Assembly (NCBI GenBank): GCA_021808195.1
Contig: JAKBCE010000151.1
Span: 1-6,063 of the forward strand
Direction: 5' to 3'
Length of the DNA stretch: 6,063 nt
From: Pseudomonadota bacterium
GTDB taxonomy: Bacteria > Pseudomonadota > Gammaproteobacteria > Steroidobacterales > Steroidobacteraceae
Shown here: positions 1-6,063 of the stretch, piece after piece
How positions within the stretch are numbered: position 1 is the first letter of the stretch
Layout of the letters: each line of letters starts with the position of its first letter
Notes under the pieces: generated by a model
Database searches by the model: none
The model's input: the letters and a program-made list of their open reading frames with translations, nothing else
Told to the model about the DNA's origin: nothing
Program-made: the position numbers and the translations under genes

Positions 1-1743
1 GCGCTGGCGAGCCGCGCCGCGACGCTGCCCGCCCCGGATTTGAACACCGTGAGGCTCAAGACCCCGGCCGAGTACACGATCATTGGACGGTTCACCGGCG
101 GCGTGGACAGTCCGCGCGTACTCGCCGGGGAGCCGCTGTTCGGCATCGACATGCGCCTGCCGGATCTGAGTTACGCGGTGTATGCCAAATCGCCGGTGTT
201 CGGCGCTCGGCTGGTGCGTGCCAACATCGAGGAGCTCAAGGCGCAGCCAGGTGTACGCGACGCGTTCGTGCTGCGCGCGTCGCAGCCGGATGCTGCCGTG
301 AGGATGGGGCTGGTCGACGGCGTTGCGATCATTGCCGACAGGTGGTGGGACGCACAGAAGGCGCTGCGCAAGCTGCGCGCCGAATGGGAGCCGCGTGCCG
401 CCTCGAACCAGAGCACGCACGCCTTCGCCCTCGAGGCCGATCGCCTGGCGCAGAAGACCCCGCAGACGGTCCTGCGGCGCGACGGCGATGTCGAGACCGC
501 GTTGGCGCAGGCCCACAAAACCGTGAGCGCGGCCTATACCTATCCGTTCCTGGCGCACGCGACGCTCGAGCCGCAGAACTGCACCGCGCGCCTCGGGCAC
601 GACGGCAGTCTGGAGATCTGGGCGCCCACGCAGAACCCGGCGCCGGGGGCGAAACTCGTCGCCGAGACACTCCGGATCGATCCCGGCAAGATCCGCGTGC
701 ACATGACGCGGGTCGGCGGCGGGTTCGGCCGGCGGCTGAACAACGACTACATGGTCGAAGCCGCGGCAATCGCGCAGCACGCCCGCCGCCCGGTCAAACT
801 CCTCTGGAACCGCGAGCAGGACATTCAGCACGACTCGTACCGCCCCGGCGGTTTCCATCACTTCACGGCGGGGCTCGATGCCGAAGGACGGTTGACGGCG
901 TTTCGCGATCATTTCATCACCTTCGGTCAGAACGGCCGGGTCGCCTCCTCGGCCGATCTGCCGCGCGATCATTTCCCGGCCGGCTTCGTGCCCGCCTTGC
1001 AGTATGGGCAGTCACTGATCGAACTCGCTGTGCCCACCGGTCCGATGCGCAATCCCGGCGGCAACGCACTCGCCTTCGCCTTCGAGTCCTTTCTGGATGA
1101 AGTGGCGCATGCCGGCGGTCGCGACCCGCTCGCGCTGCGCCTGGCGCTGTACGGTCCGGCGCGCGTGCTGCCGGCGCCGCCGCCGCGCTACGGACTACGG
1201 ATCCCCCCTTTCGACACCGGCCGCGTCCGCGGCGTGCTGGAGGAAGTCGCGCGCCGCTCCGGATGGGCGAATCGGCACCGTCTCCCGTCCGGGACCGGCA
1301 TGGGCCTGGCGTTCTACTACAGCCACTTCGGGTATGTCGCCGAGGTCGTCCAGGCGAGCGTCTCCGCCGACGGTGTGCCGCACGTGCACAAGGTCTGGGC
1401 CGCCGTGGACATCGGCAGCCAGATCATCAACCCGGCAGGTGCCTACAACCAGGCCCAGGGCGCGATTCTCGACGGCCTGGGCCAGGCGCTGCACCTGCTC
1501 GTCACGCTGGACGAGGGCCGCGTGCTGCAGAAGAACCTCGACACGTATCGACTCCTGCGCATCGAGGAAGCGCCGCCGCTCGAGGTGCACTTTGTGCGCA
1601 GCGACAACCCGCCGACCGGACTCGGGGAACCGGCGCTGCCGCCCGTGCTGCCCGCGTTGTGCAATGCGCTGTTCGCAGCGACCGGCAAACGCATCCGCTC
1701 GCTGCCGATCGACCCGCAGCACCTGCGCAGCGTCGCCGCCTGA
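1..1743 (+). CDS. Molybdopterin-binding subunit of a xanthine dehydrogenase/IorB-family hydroxylase (5' partial)
   Basis: This is the large, molybdopterin-cytosine-dinucleotide-binding subunit of a molybdenum hydroxylase. The family oxidises N-heterocycles or aldehydes using water and pairs with a small 2Fe-2S subunit; the substrate cannot be told here. The frame is open from base 1 to the TGA at 1741-1743, giving 580 visible residues. IorB-type proteins are about 700-750 residues, so the N-terminus, where a Tat signal often lies, is missing. A TTG at 40 is the first possible start in the window, but homologous-looking sequence runs through it, so it is not the true start. Visible motifs are VGGGFGRR at residues 238-245 (cofactor loop), GPMRNPGG near 347-354, DIGSQIINPAGAYNQAQGA near 470-488, and PTGLGEPALPP with the presumed catalytic Glu at 543. 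The family call is firm and the IorB-like subgroup is likely. No 2Fe-2S partner gene is visible downstream, so it may lie upstream. Confidence 0.9.
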   Translation, partial: ALASRAATLPAPDLNTVRLKTPAEYTIIGRFTGGVDSPRVLAGEPLFGIDMRLPDLSYAVYAKSPVFGARLVRANIEELKAQPGVRDAFVLRASQPDAAVRMGLVDGVAIIADRWWDAQKALRKLRAEWEPRAASNQSTHAFALEADRLAQKTPQTVLRRDGDVETALAQAHKTVSAAYTYPFLAHATLEPQNCTARLGHDGSLEIWAPTQNPAPGAKLVAETLRIDPGKIRVHMTRVGGGFGRRLNNDYMVEAAAIAQHARRPVKLLWNREQDIQHDSYRPGGFHHFTAGLDAEGRLTAFRDHFITFGQNGRVASSADLPRDHFPAGFVPALQYGQSLIELAVPTGPMRNPGGNALAFAFESFLDEVAHAGGRDPLALRLALYGPARVLPAPPPRYGLRIPPFDTGRVRGVLEEVARRSGWANRHRLPSGTGMGLAFYYSHFGYVAEVVQASVSADGVPHVHKVWAAVDIGSQIINPAGAYNQAQGAILDGLGQALHLLVTLDEGRVLQKNLDTYRLLRIEEAPPLEVHFVRSDNPPTGLGEPALPPVLPALCNALFAATGKRIRSLPIDPQHLRSVAA

Positions 1744-1749
1744 GTCGAA

Positions 1750-1771
1750 CGCCCGGGGCATCGCCCGGGCG
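1750..1771 (+). terminator. GC-rich hairpin after the molybdenum hydroxylase gene
   Basis: A perfect 8-bp inverted repeat, CGCCCGGG / CCCGGGCG (1750-1757 and 1764-1771), encloses a 6-base loop and begins 7 bases after the stop codon. Its position fits a transcription terminator, but no T-run follows, so it is not a canonical intrinsic terminator. It may instead protect the 3' end of the mRNA or act with Rho. Confidence 0.4.
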
Positions 1772-1852
1772 GCGCCGCGCGCACGACCGATAGGCACAAC
1801 TGCGGATTCGCGCCGCCCACCAGGCGCGTAACGTCTGCCCGAGGGCTCAGGG

Positions 1853-1869
1853 GCGCCGCGCTGCGGCGC
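1853..1869 (+). promoter_or_regulatory. Short hairpin in the ppsA upstream region
   Basis: GCGCCGC (1853-1859) and GCGGCGC (1863-1869) form a perfect 7-bp stem with a 3-base loop, ending 33 bases before the ppsA start. It could be a leader structure in the ppsA mRNA or a chance palindrome in GC-rich DNA. I see no convincing -35/-10 promoter pair or known riboswitch in the 159-base spacer 1744-1902, although a promoter for the ppsA cluster is expected there. Confidence 0.2.
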
Positions 1870-1902
1870 ACTCGGTGCCGCTTTGCAGCCACAGGGGCGA
1901 AG

Positions 1903-4353
1903 ATGGCCGGCGCAGATCGTTTCATCCGTACCTTCGCGCAGATCTCCTCCGCGGATCTGCCGCTCGTGGGCGGCAAGACCGCCTCGCTCGGGGAGATGTA
2001 CCAGGCCCTGCGGCCGCAGGGCGTGCCGATCCCGAATGGCTTCGCCATTACCACTGAGGCTTATCGGCACCTCCTCGAGCAGGCCCGGCTCTGGCAACCG
2101 CTGCGCGCGCTCCTTGCGCCGCTGCGCGTCGAGGATCCGAAGGATCTCGCCGAGCGCGCTCGCCAGGCACGCCACATGATCTATTCGGCAGGGCTTCCCG
2201 CCGATCTCGAGGCGGAAATTCTCGCTGCGTACCGGCGCCTGATGAGCGAATCGGCGGCAACGACCAGCCTCGCCGTGCGCAGCTCGGCCACCGCGGAGGA
2301 TCTGCCGACGGTGAGTTTTGCCGGCCAGCAGGACTCGTTTCTCAACATCGAAGGCGAGTCGCGGTTGCTGGAGGCGTGCCGGCGCTGCTTCGCCAGTCTG
2401 TTCACGGACCGAGCCATCCATTACCGCGTCGACAACGGATTCGACCACTTCAAGGTGGCCCTCTCGGTCGCAGTGCAGAAGATGGTCCGCGCCGACCGCG
2501 GCGCGAGCGGCGTAATGTTCACACTCGATACCGAGAGCGGCTTTCGCGACGTGGTGCTGATCACCGGCAGCTACGGACTCGGGGAGAACATCGTCCAGGG
2601 CGCGGTCGAGCCCGATGAGTTCCTCGTGTTCAAGCCGACGTTCCGCAACGGCCTGCGCACAGTGCTGCGTCACACGCTCGGCAGCAAGAAGATCAAGATG
2701 ATCTACGCGGACGGCGCGGGAGCGGAATCGACCCGCAATGTCGCCACGACCGACGAGGAGCGCGATCGTTACTGCATCAGCGATCAGCAGATCCTGACAC
2801 TCACCGACTACGCGCTGAAGATCGAATGGCACTACAGCGAACGCGCAGGCTCGCCGGTGCCGATGGACATCGAGTGGGCCGAGGACGGTCTCGACGGACA
2901 ACTCTACGTCGTACAGGCACGCCCCGAGACCAGCGCTTCGCGGCGCAGCGTGGCGCTGCTGGAGACGTATCGGCTCGGTGCCGCACCGGCGCCGCTCGTA
3001 ACCGGACATGCCGTCGGCGCACGCGTCGCGAGCGGCGTGGTGCGCCGGATCGCCAGCAGCGCCGACATGGGCCAGTTCCGCAGCGGTGAGGTGCTCGTGA
3101 CCGAGAGCACGACACCCGACTGGGAGCCGATCATGCGCCGCGCTGCGGCCATCGTCACGGATCGCGGCGGGCGGACCTGTCATGCGGCAATCGTGGCACG
3201 CGAATTCGGGGTTCCCGCGGTGGTCGGCACCGGAAATGCGACTGCAGTGCTGCACGACGGCGAACGCGTCACCGTGTCGTGCGCCGAAGGGGAGACGGGC
3301 AAGGTCTACGCCGGGGACGTGCCTTTCGAAGTCGAGCGCACCGACCTGGCGCGGCTCGCCCGGCCCCGCACCCGGATGATGCTGATCCTCGCCAATCCCG
3401 CGACCGCCTTTCAGATGAGCTTCCTGCCCAATGACGGCGTGGCGCTCGCGCGCATGGAGTTCATCATCACCGAGCACATCAAGGCGCACCCGATGGCGCT
3501 GCTGCATCCGGAGCGGGTCGCCGACGAGGCCGAGCGGCGCGCACTGGCGCAGTTGACGCACCGCTATGCCGATCCGCGCGAGTTCTTCATCGCGCAGCTC
3601 GCCGAGGGTCTCGGCACCATTGCGGCCGCCTTCTTCCCCAAGCCCGTCATCGTGCGGATGTCCGACTTCAAGACCAATGAGTACGCGGGGCTGCTCGGCG
3701 GCCGCTGGTTCGAGCCGAAGGAGGACAATCCGATGCTCGGACTGCGCGGCGCAGCCCGCTACACCCACCCGTCGTACGCGGCCGGCTTCGCACTCGAATG
3801 CGCCGCGATCAAGCGGGCCCGGGAGGTGATGGGGCTGCGCAACATCACGCCCATGATCCCGTTCTGCAGACGGGTGCAGGAGGGTGCCGCGGTCGTGGCA
3901 CGCATGCGCGAGCTCGGCTTGGAGCGAGGCAAGGACGGGCTCGAGATCTACGTCATGTGCGAGATCCCGAACAATATTCTGCTCATCGACGAGTTCAGCA
4001 GACTCTTCGACGGCTTTTCCATCGGATCGAACGATCTGACGCAGTTGACGCTCGGCGTCGACCGGGATTCGGCGACGGTCGCCTTCGACTTCGATGAGCG
4101 CGACCCGGGTGTGCGCAAATTCCTCAAGCAAGCGGTCGAAGGCTGCCGGCGCAACGGCCGGCACAGCGGGATCTGCGGCCAGGCACCGTCGGATTATCCG
4201 GAGATCACCGCCGAGCTGGTCTGCCTCGGCATCGATTCGATCGGCCTGAACCCCGATGCGCTGATCCCGACCACGGTGCGCGTCCTGGCGCTCGAGCGCG
4301 AGCTCGCCTGCGCCACTGCGCCTGCGGGTGCAACGGGACGCACCGGAACGTGA
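1903..4353 (+). CDS. ppsA: Phosphoenolpyruvate synthase
   Basis: PEP synthase (pyruvate, water dikinase) converts pyruvate, ATP and water to PEP, AMP and phosphate in the cytoplasm, the entry to gluconeogenesis from C3 acids. The protein is 816 residues, close to the roughly 790 of E. coli PpsA and shorter than pyruvate phosphate dikinase (about 870-900). The N-terminal ATP-grasp domain spans about residues 15-345, with VGGKTASLGEM near 22-32, AVRSSATAEDLP with Arg126, GSYGLGEN at 222-229 and VQARPET at 337-343. The swivelling phosphohistidine domain carries the phosphorylated His427 in GGRTCHAAIVARE. The C-terminal PEP/pyruvate barrel has RMEF from 517, RMSDFKTNE from 585, MCEIPNN from 685, SNDLTQLTLGVDRDS from 709, and GICGQAPSD with the catalytic Cys758. 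All key residues appear intact. The ATG at 1903 is preceded by AGGGG at a normal distance. The next gene follows 19 bases after the stop, so it heads a likely operon. No PpsR-type regulatory kinase is in the window. Confidence 0.97.
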   Translation: MAGADRFIRTFAQISSADLPLVGGKTASLGEMYQALRPQGVPIPNGFAITTEAYRHLLEQARLWQPLRALLAPLRVEDPKDLAERARQARHMIYSAGLPADLEAEILAAYRRLMSESAATTSLAVRSSATAEDLPTVSFAGQQDSFLNIEGESRLLEACRRCFASLFTDRAIHYRVDNGFDHFKVALSVAVQKMVRADRGASGVMFTLDTESGFRDVVLITGSYGLGENIVQGAVEPDEFLVFKPTFRNGLRTVLRHTLGSKKIKMIYADGAGAESTRNVATTDEERDRYCISDQQILTLTDYALKIEWHYSERAGSPVPMDIEWAEDGLDGQLYVVQARPETSASRRSVALLETYRLGAAPAPLVTGHAVGARVASGVVRRIASSADMGQFRSGEVLVTESTTPDWEPIMRRAAAIVTDRGGRTCHAAIVAREFGVPAVVGTGNATAVLHDGERVTVSCAEGETGKVYAGDVPFEVERTDLARLARPRTRMMLILANPATAFQMSFLPNDGVALARMEFIITEHIKAHPMALLHPERVADEAERRALAQLTHRYADPREFFIAQLAEGLGTIAAAFFPKPVIVRMSDFKTNEYAGLLGGRWFEPKEDNPMLGLRGAARYTHPSYAAGFALECAAIKRAREVMGLRNITPMIPFCRRVQEGAAVVARMRELGLERGKDGLEIYVMCEIPNNILLIDEFSRLFDGFSIGSNDLTQLTLGVDRDSATVAFDFDERDPGVRKFLKQAVEGCRRNGRHSGICGQAPSDYPEITAELVCLGIDSIGLNPDALIPTTVRVLALERELACATAPAGATGRTGT

Positions 4354-4363
4354 AACCCTCGAC

Positions 4364-4368
4364 GGAGG
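4364..4368 (+). promoter_or_regulatory. Ribosome binding site fixing the CBS gene start
   Basis: GGAGG lies 4 bases before the ATG at 4373. It favours this ATG over an in-frame upstream GTG at 4328, which lies inside ppsA and would add 15 residues with no resemblance to a CBS domain. Confidence 0.75.
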
Positions 4369-4372
4369 CGAC

Positions 4373-4831
4373 ATGACTACGAACGTCGGCAACATCTGTA
4401 CCCGAGAGGTCGTCACCGTGACGCCTCACATCGATCTGGCCTCCGCGGCGCAGTGCATGCGCGAGAAGAACGTGGGATTCCTGGTGGCCGTCGATCCGCA
4501 ACCGAATACCGCTTACGGACGCCCCGTCGGCGTACTGACGGACCGCGACATCGTCGTGTCAGTCGTCGCCGGAGAGGCGGACCCGAAGATGCTCACGGTC
4601 GCAGATGTGATGAAGCAGTATCCGGCGATGGCGGACGAGACGGATTCACTGGAACAGGCCCTGCGCACGATGCGCCGCATGGGCGTACGCCGATTGCCCG
4701 TGGTGGGCGCCGGCGGGATGCTGAGCGGGGTGCTCTCCCTCGATGACGTGTTGGACGTTCTTTCCGCAGAACTCAGCGAAGTCTCCAGTACGGTCCGGGG
4801 CGCCCGGCACCGCGAGGATCGAGTCCGGTGA
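4373..4831 (+). CDS. Two-CBS-domain protein, putative nucleotide sensor
   Basis: This 152-residue protein consists almost entirely of a tandem CBS pair (Bateman module). CBS1 covers about residues 5-68 and CBS2 about 75-133, followed by a short charged tail rich in Arg. No enzyme, channel, DNA-binding or membrane segment is fused to it. Both repeats keep the G-h-x-T/S-x-x-D signature that usually contacts the ribose of an adenine nucleotide: GVLTDRDI (Thr56, Asp59) and GVLSLDDV (Ser122, Asp125). The linker TVADVM and the MGVRRLPVV segment are also typical. CBS pairs generally bind AMP, ADP, ATP or S-adenosylmethionine and change the activity of a partner; both the ligand and the partner here are unknown. 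It lies between ppsA and pfk, 19 bases after the first, so it may sense energy charge for one or both enzymes. That role is inferred only from position and family. Confidence 0.92.
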   Translation: MTTNVGNICTREVVTVTPHIDLASAAQCMREKNVGFLVAVDPQPNTAYGRPVGVLTDRDIVVSVVAGEADPKMLTVADVMKQYPAMADETDSLEQALRTMRRMGVRRLPVVGAGGMLSGVLSLDDVLDVLSAELSEVSSTVRGARHREDRVR

Positions 4832-4896
4832 GCCTGCGCCGTTCCGACTCGTCACGTCGCGCCGCGATGAGCTCTGGCGCGCACGGTGTGCCGTGA
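4828..4896 (+). CDS. Possible 22-codon coupling mini-ORF between CBS gene and pfk
   Basis: A GTG at 4828 overlaps the TGA stop of the CBS gene (GTGA, 4828-4831). The frame stays open for 22 codons and ends at a TGA (4894-4896) that overlaps the GTG start of pfk (GTGA, 4893-4896). GAGGA at 4814-4818 lies 9 bases before the first GTG, a reasonable Shine-Dalgarno. The peptide is rich in Ser and Arg, with no recognisable domain. If translated, its main role would be to hand ribosomes from the CBS gene to pfk by termination and re-initiation, rather than to make a functional peptide. It could equally be chance, because GTGA tetranucleotides are common in GC-rich DNA. Confidence 0.25.
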   Translation: MSLRRSDSSRRAAMSSGAHGVP

Positions 4897-5867
4897 CCCA
4901 GCGCGTCGCCATTCTCACCAGCGGAGGTGATGCCCCGGGCATGAACGCGGCCATCCGCGCGGCGGTGCGTGCCGGCCTTGCGCACGAGCTGGACATGTTC
5001 GGCGTTCGGCACGGCTACAGCGGCCTGATCGCGGGGGACTTCCGCCGCCTCGGGGCTCGCGAAGTCGGCGGCATCATCGATCGCGGCGGCACGATGCTCG
5101 GCACCAGCCGCTGTCCGGAGTTTCTCACCGACGAAGGCCAGCAGACGGCCGTACGCCGGCTCGCCGAGCACGAGATCGCCGGGTTGATCGTCGTCGGCGG
5201 CAACGGCTCGCAGCGCGGTTCGCTGGCGCTCGCGCAGCGCGGCGTGGCCGTCGTCGGCATCGCCTCGACCATTGACAACGATCTGTCCGGATCCGATGTC
5301 ACGCTCGGCGCGACCACGGCGCTCGATGTGGCGCTCGAGGCGATCAGCCGGCTGCGCGTGACCGCTGCAGCGCACGGACGGGTCTTTCTCGTCGAAGTGA
5401 TGGGTCGCGCGTGCGGGTATCTGGCACTGATGGCCGGCATCGCCGGCGGCGCCGAGGCGATCGTGATCCCGGAAGCGGAGCAGTCGCCCGAGCAGGTCGC
5501 CCTCGCCATCCAAGATGCGTACCGACGGGGCAAGAGTCACGCCATCGTGGTGGTCGCCGAAGGCGCGAAACACAATGCGGACGCGCTGGCCCGGCATTTC
5601 ACTGAACATGCCGAGCGACTGAACTTCGAGCTGCGGGTCACCAAGCTCGGGCACGTTCAGCGCGGCGGCAGCCCCGGTGCATTCGACCGGCTGAGCGCCA
5701 CGCTGCTCGGGGCCGAGGCGATCGAACGCTGGTACGCCGGCGAGCATGGCATTTTACTCGGGCTCTCCGGCGCGCGCCTCACGGTGAGCCTGCTGCGCGA
5801 GGCGGTGGCGCGGCCGAAGCCACTTCAGCCGCAATGGCTGCACCTGGCACATGTCCTGTCGCGCTGA
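4893..5867 (+). CDS. pfkA: 6-phosphofructokinase, ATP-type
   Basis: Phosphofructokinase phosphorylates fructose 6-phosphate to fructose 1,6-bisphosphate, the committing step of glycolysis. From GTG 4893 the protein has 324 residues, against about 320 for E. coli PfkA, and the main motifs fall at the same numbering without gaps. Seen are LTSGGDAPGMNAAIR (8-22), GGTMLGTSRCPEF (substrate and effector region), STIDND with catalytic Asp128, VEVMGR, and LGHVQRGGSP. Gly105 and Ser125 occupy the positions that are usually Asp and Lys in pyrophosphate-dependent enzymes, which favours ATP as donor. Oddly, the Mg-nucleotide motif GGDGS reads GGNGS, with Asn at 104. Several residues of the E. coli allosteric site seem kept (Arg22, Arg26), while the counterpart of its Arg54 appears to be Ala. 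An in-frame ATG at 4743 would add 50 residues, overlap the CBS gene by 89 bases and have no family resemblance, so I prefer 4893 even though no Shine-Dalgarno is visible before it. The gene sits between two CBS genes. Confidence 0.93.
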   Translation: MTQRVAILTSGGDAPGMNAAIRAAVRAGLAHELDMFGVRHGYSGLIAGDFRRLGAREVGGIIDRGGTMLGTSRCPEFLTDEGQQTAVRRLAEHEIAGLIVVGGNGSQRGSLALAQRGVAVVGIASTIDNDLSGSDVTLGATTALDVALEAISRLRVTAAAHGRVFLVEVMGRACGYLALMAGIAGGAEAIVIPEAEQSPEQVALAIQDAYRRGKSHAIVVVAEGAKHNADALARHFTEHAERLNFELRVTKLGHVQRGGSPGAFDRLSATLLGAEAIERWYAGEHGILLGLSGARLTVSLLREAVARPKPLQPQWLHLAHVLSR

Positions 5868-5879
5868 GCGGGCAGCGCG
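5860..5879 (+). terminator. Weak hairpin over the pfk stop codon
   Basis: CGCGCTG (5860-5866) and CAGCGCG (5873-5879) can pair in a 7-bp stem with a 6-base loop that includes part of the TGA. There is no T-run after it and the next gene starts 54 bases downstream, so it may be a partial terminator, an mRNA processing or stability element, or chance. Confidence 0.2.
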
Positions 5880-5919
5880 GCAGCCATGGTCACCATCGAG
5901 GTCAGTTCGGACCGTTGCG

Positions 5920-5924
5920 AGGAG
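5920..5924 (+). promoter_or_regulatory. Ribosome binding site of the second CBS gene
   Basis: AGGAG, 8 bases before the ATG at 5933, is a strong Shine-Dalgarno. It supports this start for a gene whose 3' end is outside the window. Confidence 0.7.
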
Positions 5925-5932
5925 AGCGCATC

Positions 5933-6063
5933 ATGAAGCTGAAAGAGCTCTGCACACCCGATGTCGTGTACTGCAGGGCACAGATCAGTGCGCTGCATGC
6001 GGCACGCCTGATGCGCGAGCGGCACGTGGGCGACCTGGTCGTGATCGATGACAGCGAGGAGAC
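5933..6063 (+). CDS. Second CBS-domain protein (3' partial)
   Basis: Forty-three complete codons are visible before the window ends. They encode the first strand-helix-strand part of a CBS domain: an opening KELCTPDVV, a helix ALHAARLMRERHVGDL and a strand VVID. Aligned by eye without gaps to the start of the CBS protein encoded at 4373-4831, it matches at about 15 of 38 positions, including CT, VV, AA, MRE, VG, LV and the final Asp, so the two are related but clearly diverged. The rest of the gene, and whether it carries only CBS domains or a fused effector, cannot be seen. It starts 65 bases after pfk in the same direction and is probably part of the same cluster. As for the first copy, an adenine-nucleotide-sensing role is a family-based guess. 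Confidence 0.8.
   Translation, partial: MKLKELCTPDVVYCRAQISALHAARLMRERHVGDLVVIDDSEE

Noticed and set aside
40..42. TTG as the true start of the molybdenum hydroxylase gene
   Set aside because: The same frame is open to base 1, the family is longer at its N-terminus, and no Shine-Dalgarno precedes the TTG, so the gene is simply cut by the window edge.
342..1100. A 252-codon + strand frame inside the molybdenum hydroxylase gene
   Set aside because: It is an out-of-frame shadow with Arg-rich, domain-free translation; the main frame carries all family motifs.
1903..4353. Pyruvate phosphate dikinase rather than PEP synthase
   Set aside because: The length of 816 residues and the SNDLTQLTLGVDRDS and GICGQAPSD segments match PEP synthase.
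1195..4416. A 1073-codon open frame on the minus strand opposite ppsA and the end of the molybdenum hydroxylase gene
   Set aside because: It mirrors strongly supported + strand genes. Its translation is low-complexity and rich in Arg, Ala, His and Asp, with no domain I recognise. Long antisense frames are expected where GC-rich codon bias removes stop codons.
4773..5747. A 324-codon minus-strand frame opposite pfk
   Set aside because: It is a shadow of the well-supported phosphofructokinase; the translation shows no recognisable motif.
5885..5895. Small palindrome ATGGTCACCAT between pfk and the second CBS gene
   Set aside because: Five-base arms around one base are too short to support an operator call without a known regulator or a second copy.
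1..6063. tRNA, rRNA, CRISPR, insertion sequence or phage features
   Set aside because: I saw no repeated spacer pattern, transposase, terminal inverted repeats or RNA gene signature; nearly the whole window is filled by metabolic genes.

Overview
The window is GC-rich (roughly two thirds G+C by eye) and densely coded. Every gene I can support lies on the + strand. The gene content and GTG/TGA-rich codon use suggest a proteobacterium, perhaps a high-GC gammaproteobacterium. That placement is an inference from protein style, not from a marker gene.

Layout. (1) 1-1743 is the C-terminal four fifths or so of a large molybdenum hydroxylase subunit of the isoquinoline 1-oxidoreductase beta (IorB) / xanthine dehydrogenase family. 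Its 5' end lies outside the window. (2) 1744-1902 is a non-coding spacer with two GC-rich hairpins. (3) 1903-4353 is a complete phosphoenolpyruvate synthase (ppsA). (4) 4373-4831 is a small protein made of two CBS domains. (5) 4893-5867 is an ATP-type 6-phosphofructokinase (pfkA-like). (6) 5933 to the window end is the start of a second CBS-domain protein, cut by the edge. The CBS gene and the pfk gene are bridged by a possible 22-codon mini-ORF (4828-4896) that overlaps each neighbour by a GTGA tetranucleotide.

How the genes may work together. PEP synthase drives pyruvate to PEP (gluconeogenic direction, releasing AMP), and phosphofructokinase commits fructose 6-phosphate to glycolysis. These opposing steps sit in one tight co-directional cluster, alternating with CBS-domain proteins, a fold that commonly senses AMP, ADP, ATP or S-adenosylmethionine. 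The reading I favour is a carbon-flux module with adenylate-responsive accessory proteins. The enzymes are recognisable; the regulatory link is inference. The molybdenum hydroxylase is probably a separate transcription unit, set off by the spacer and hairpin.

The most unusual points are the PEP synthase-CBS-PFK-CBS arrangement, the Asp-to-Asn change in the phosphofructokinase GGDGS motif, and the GTGA-to-GTGA bridge in front of a pfk start that has no visible Shine-Dalgarno.
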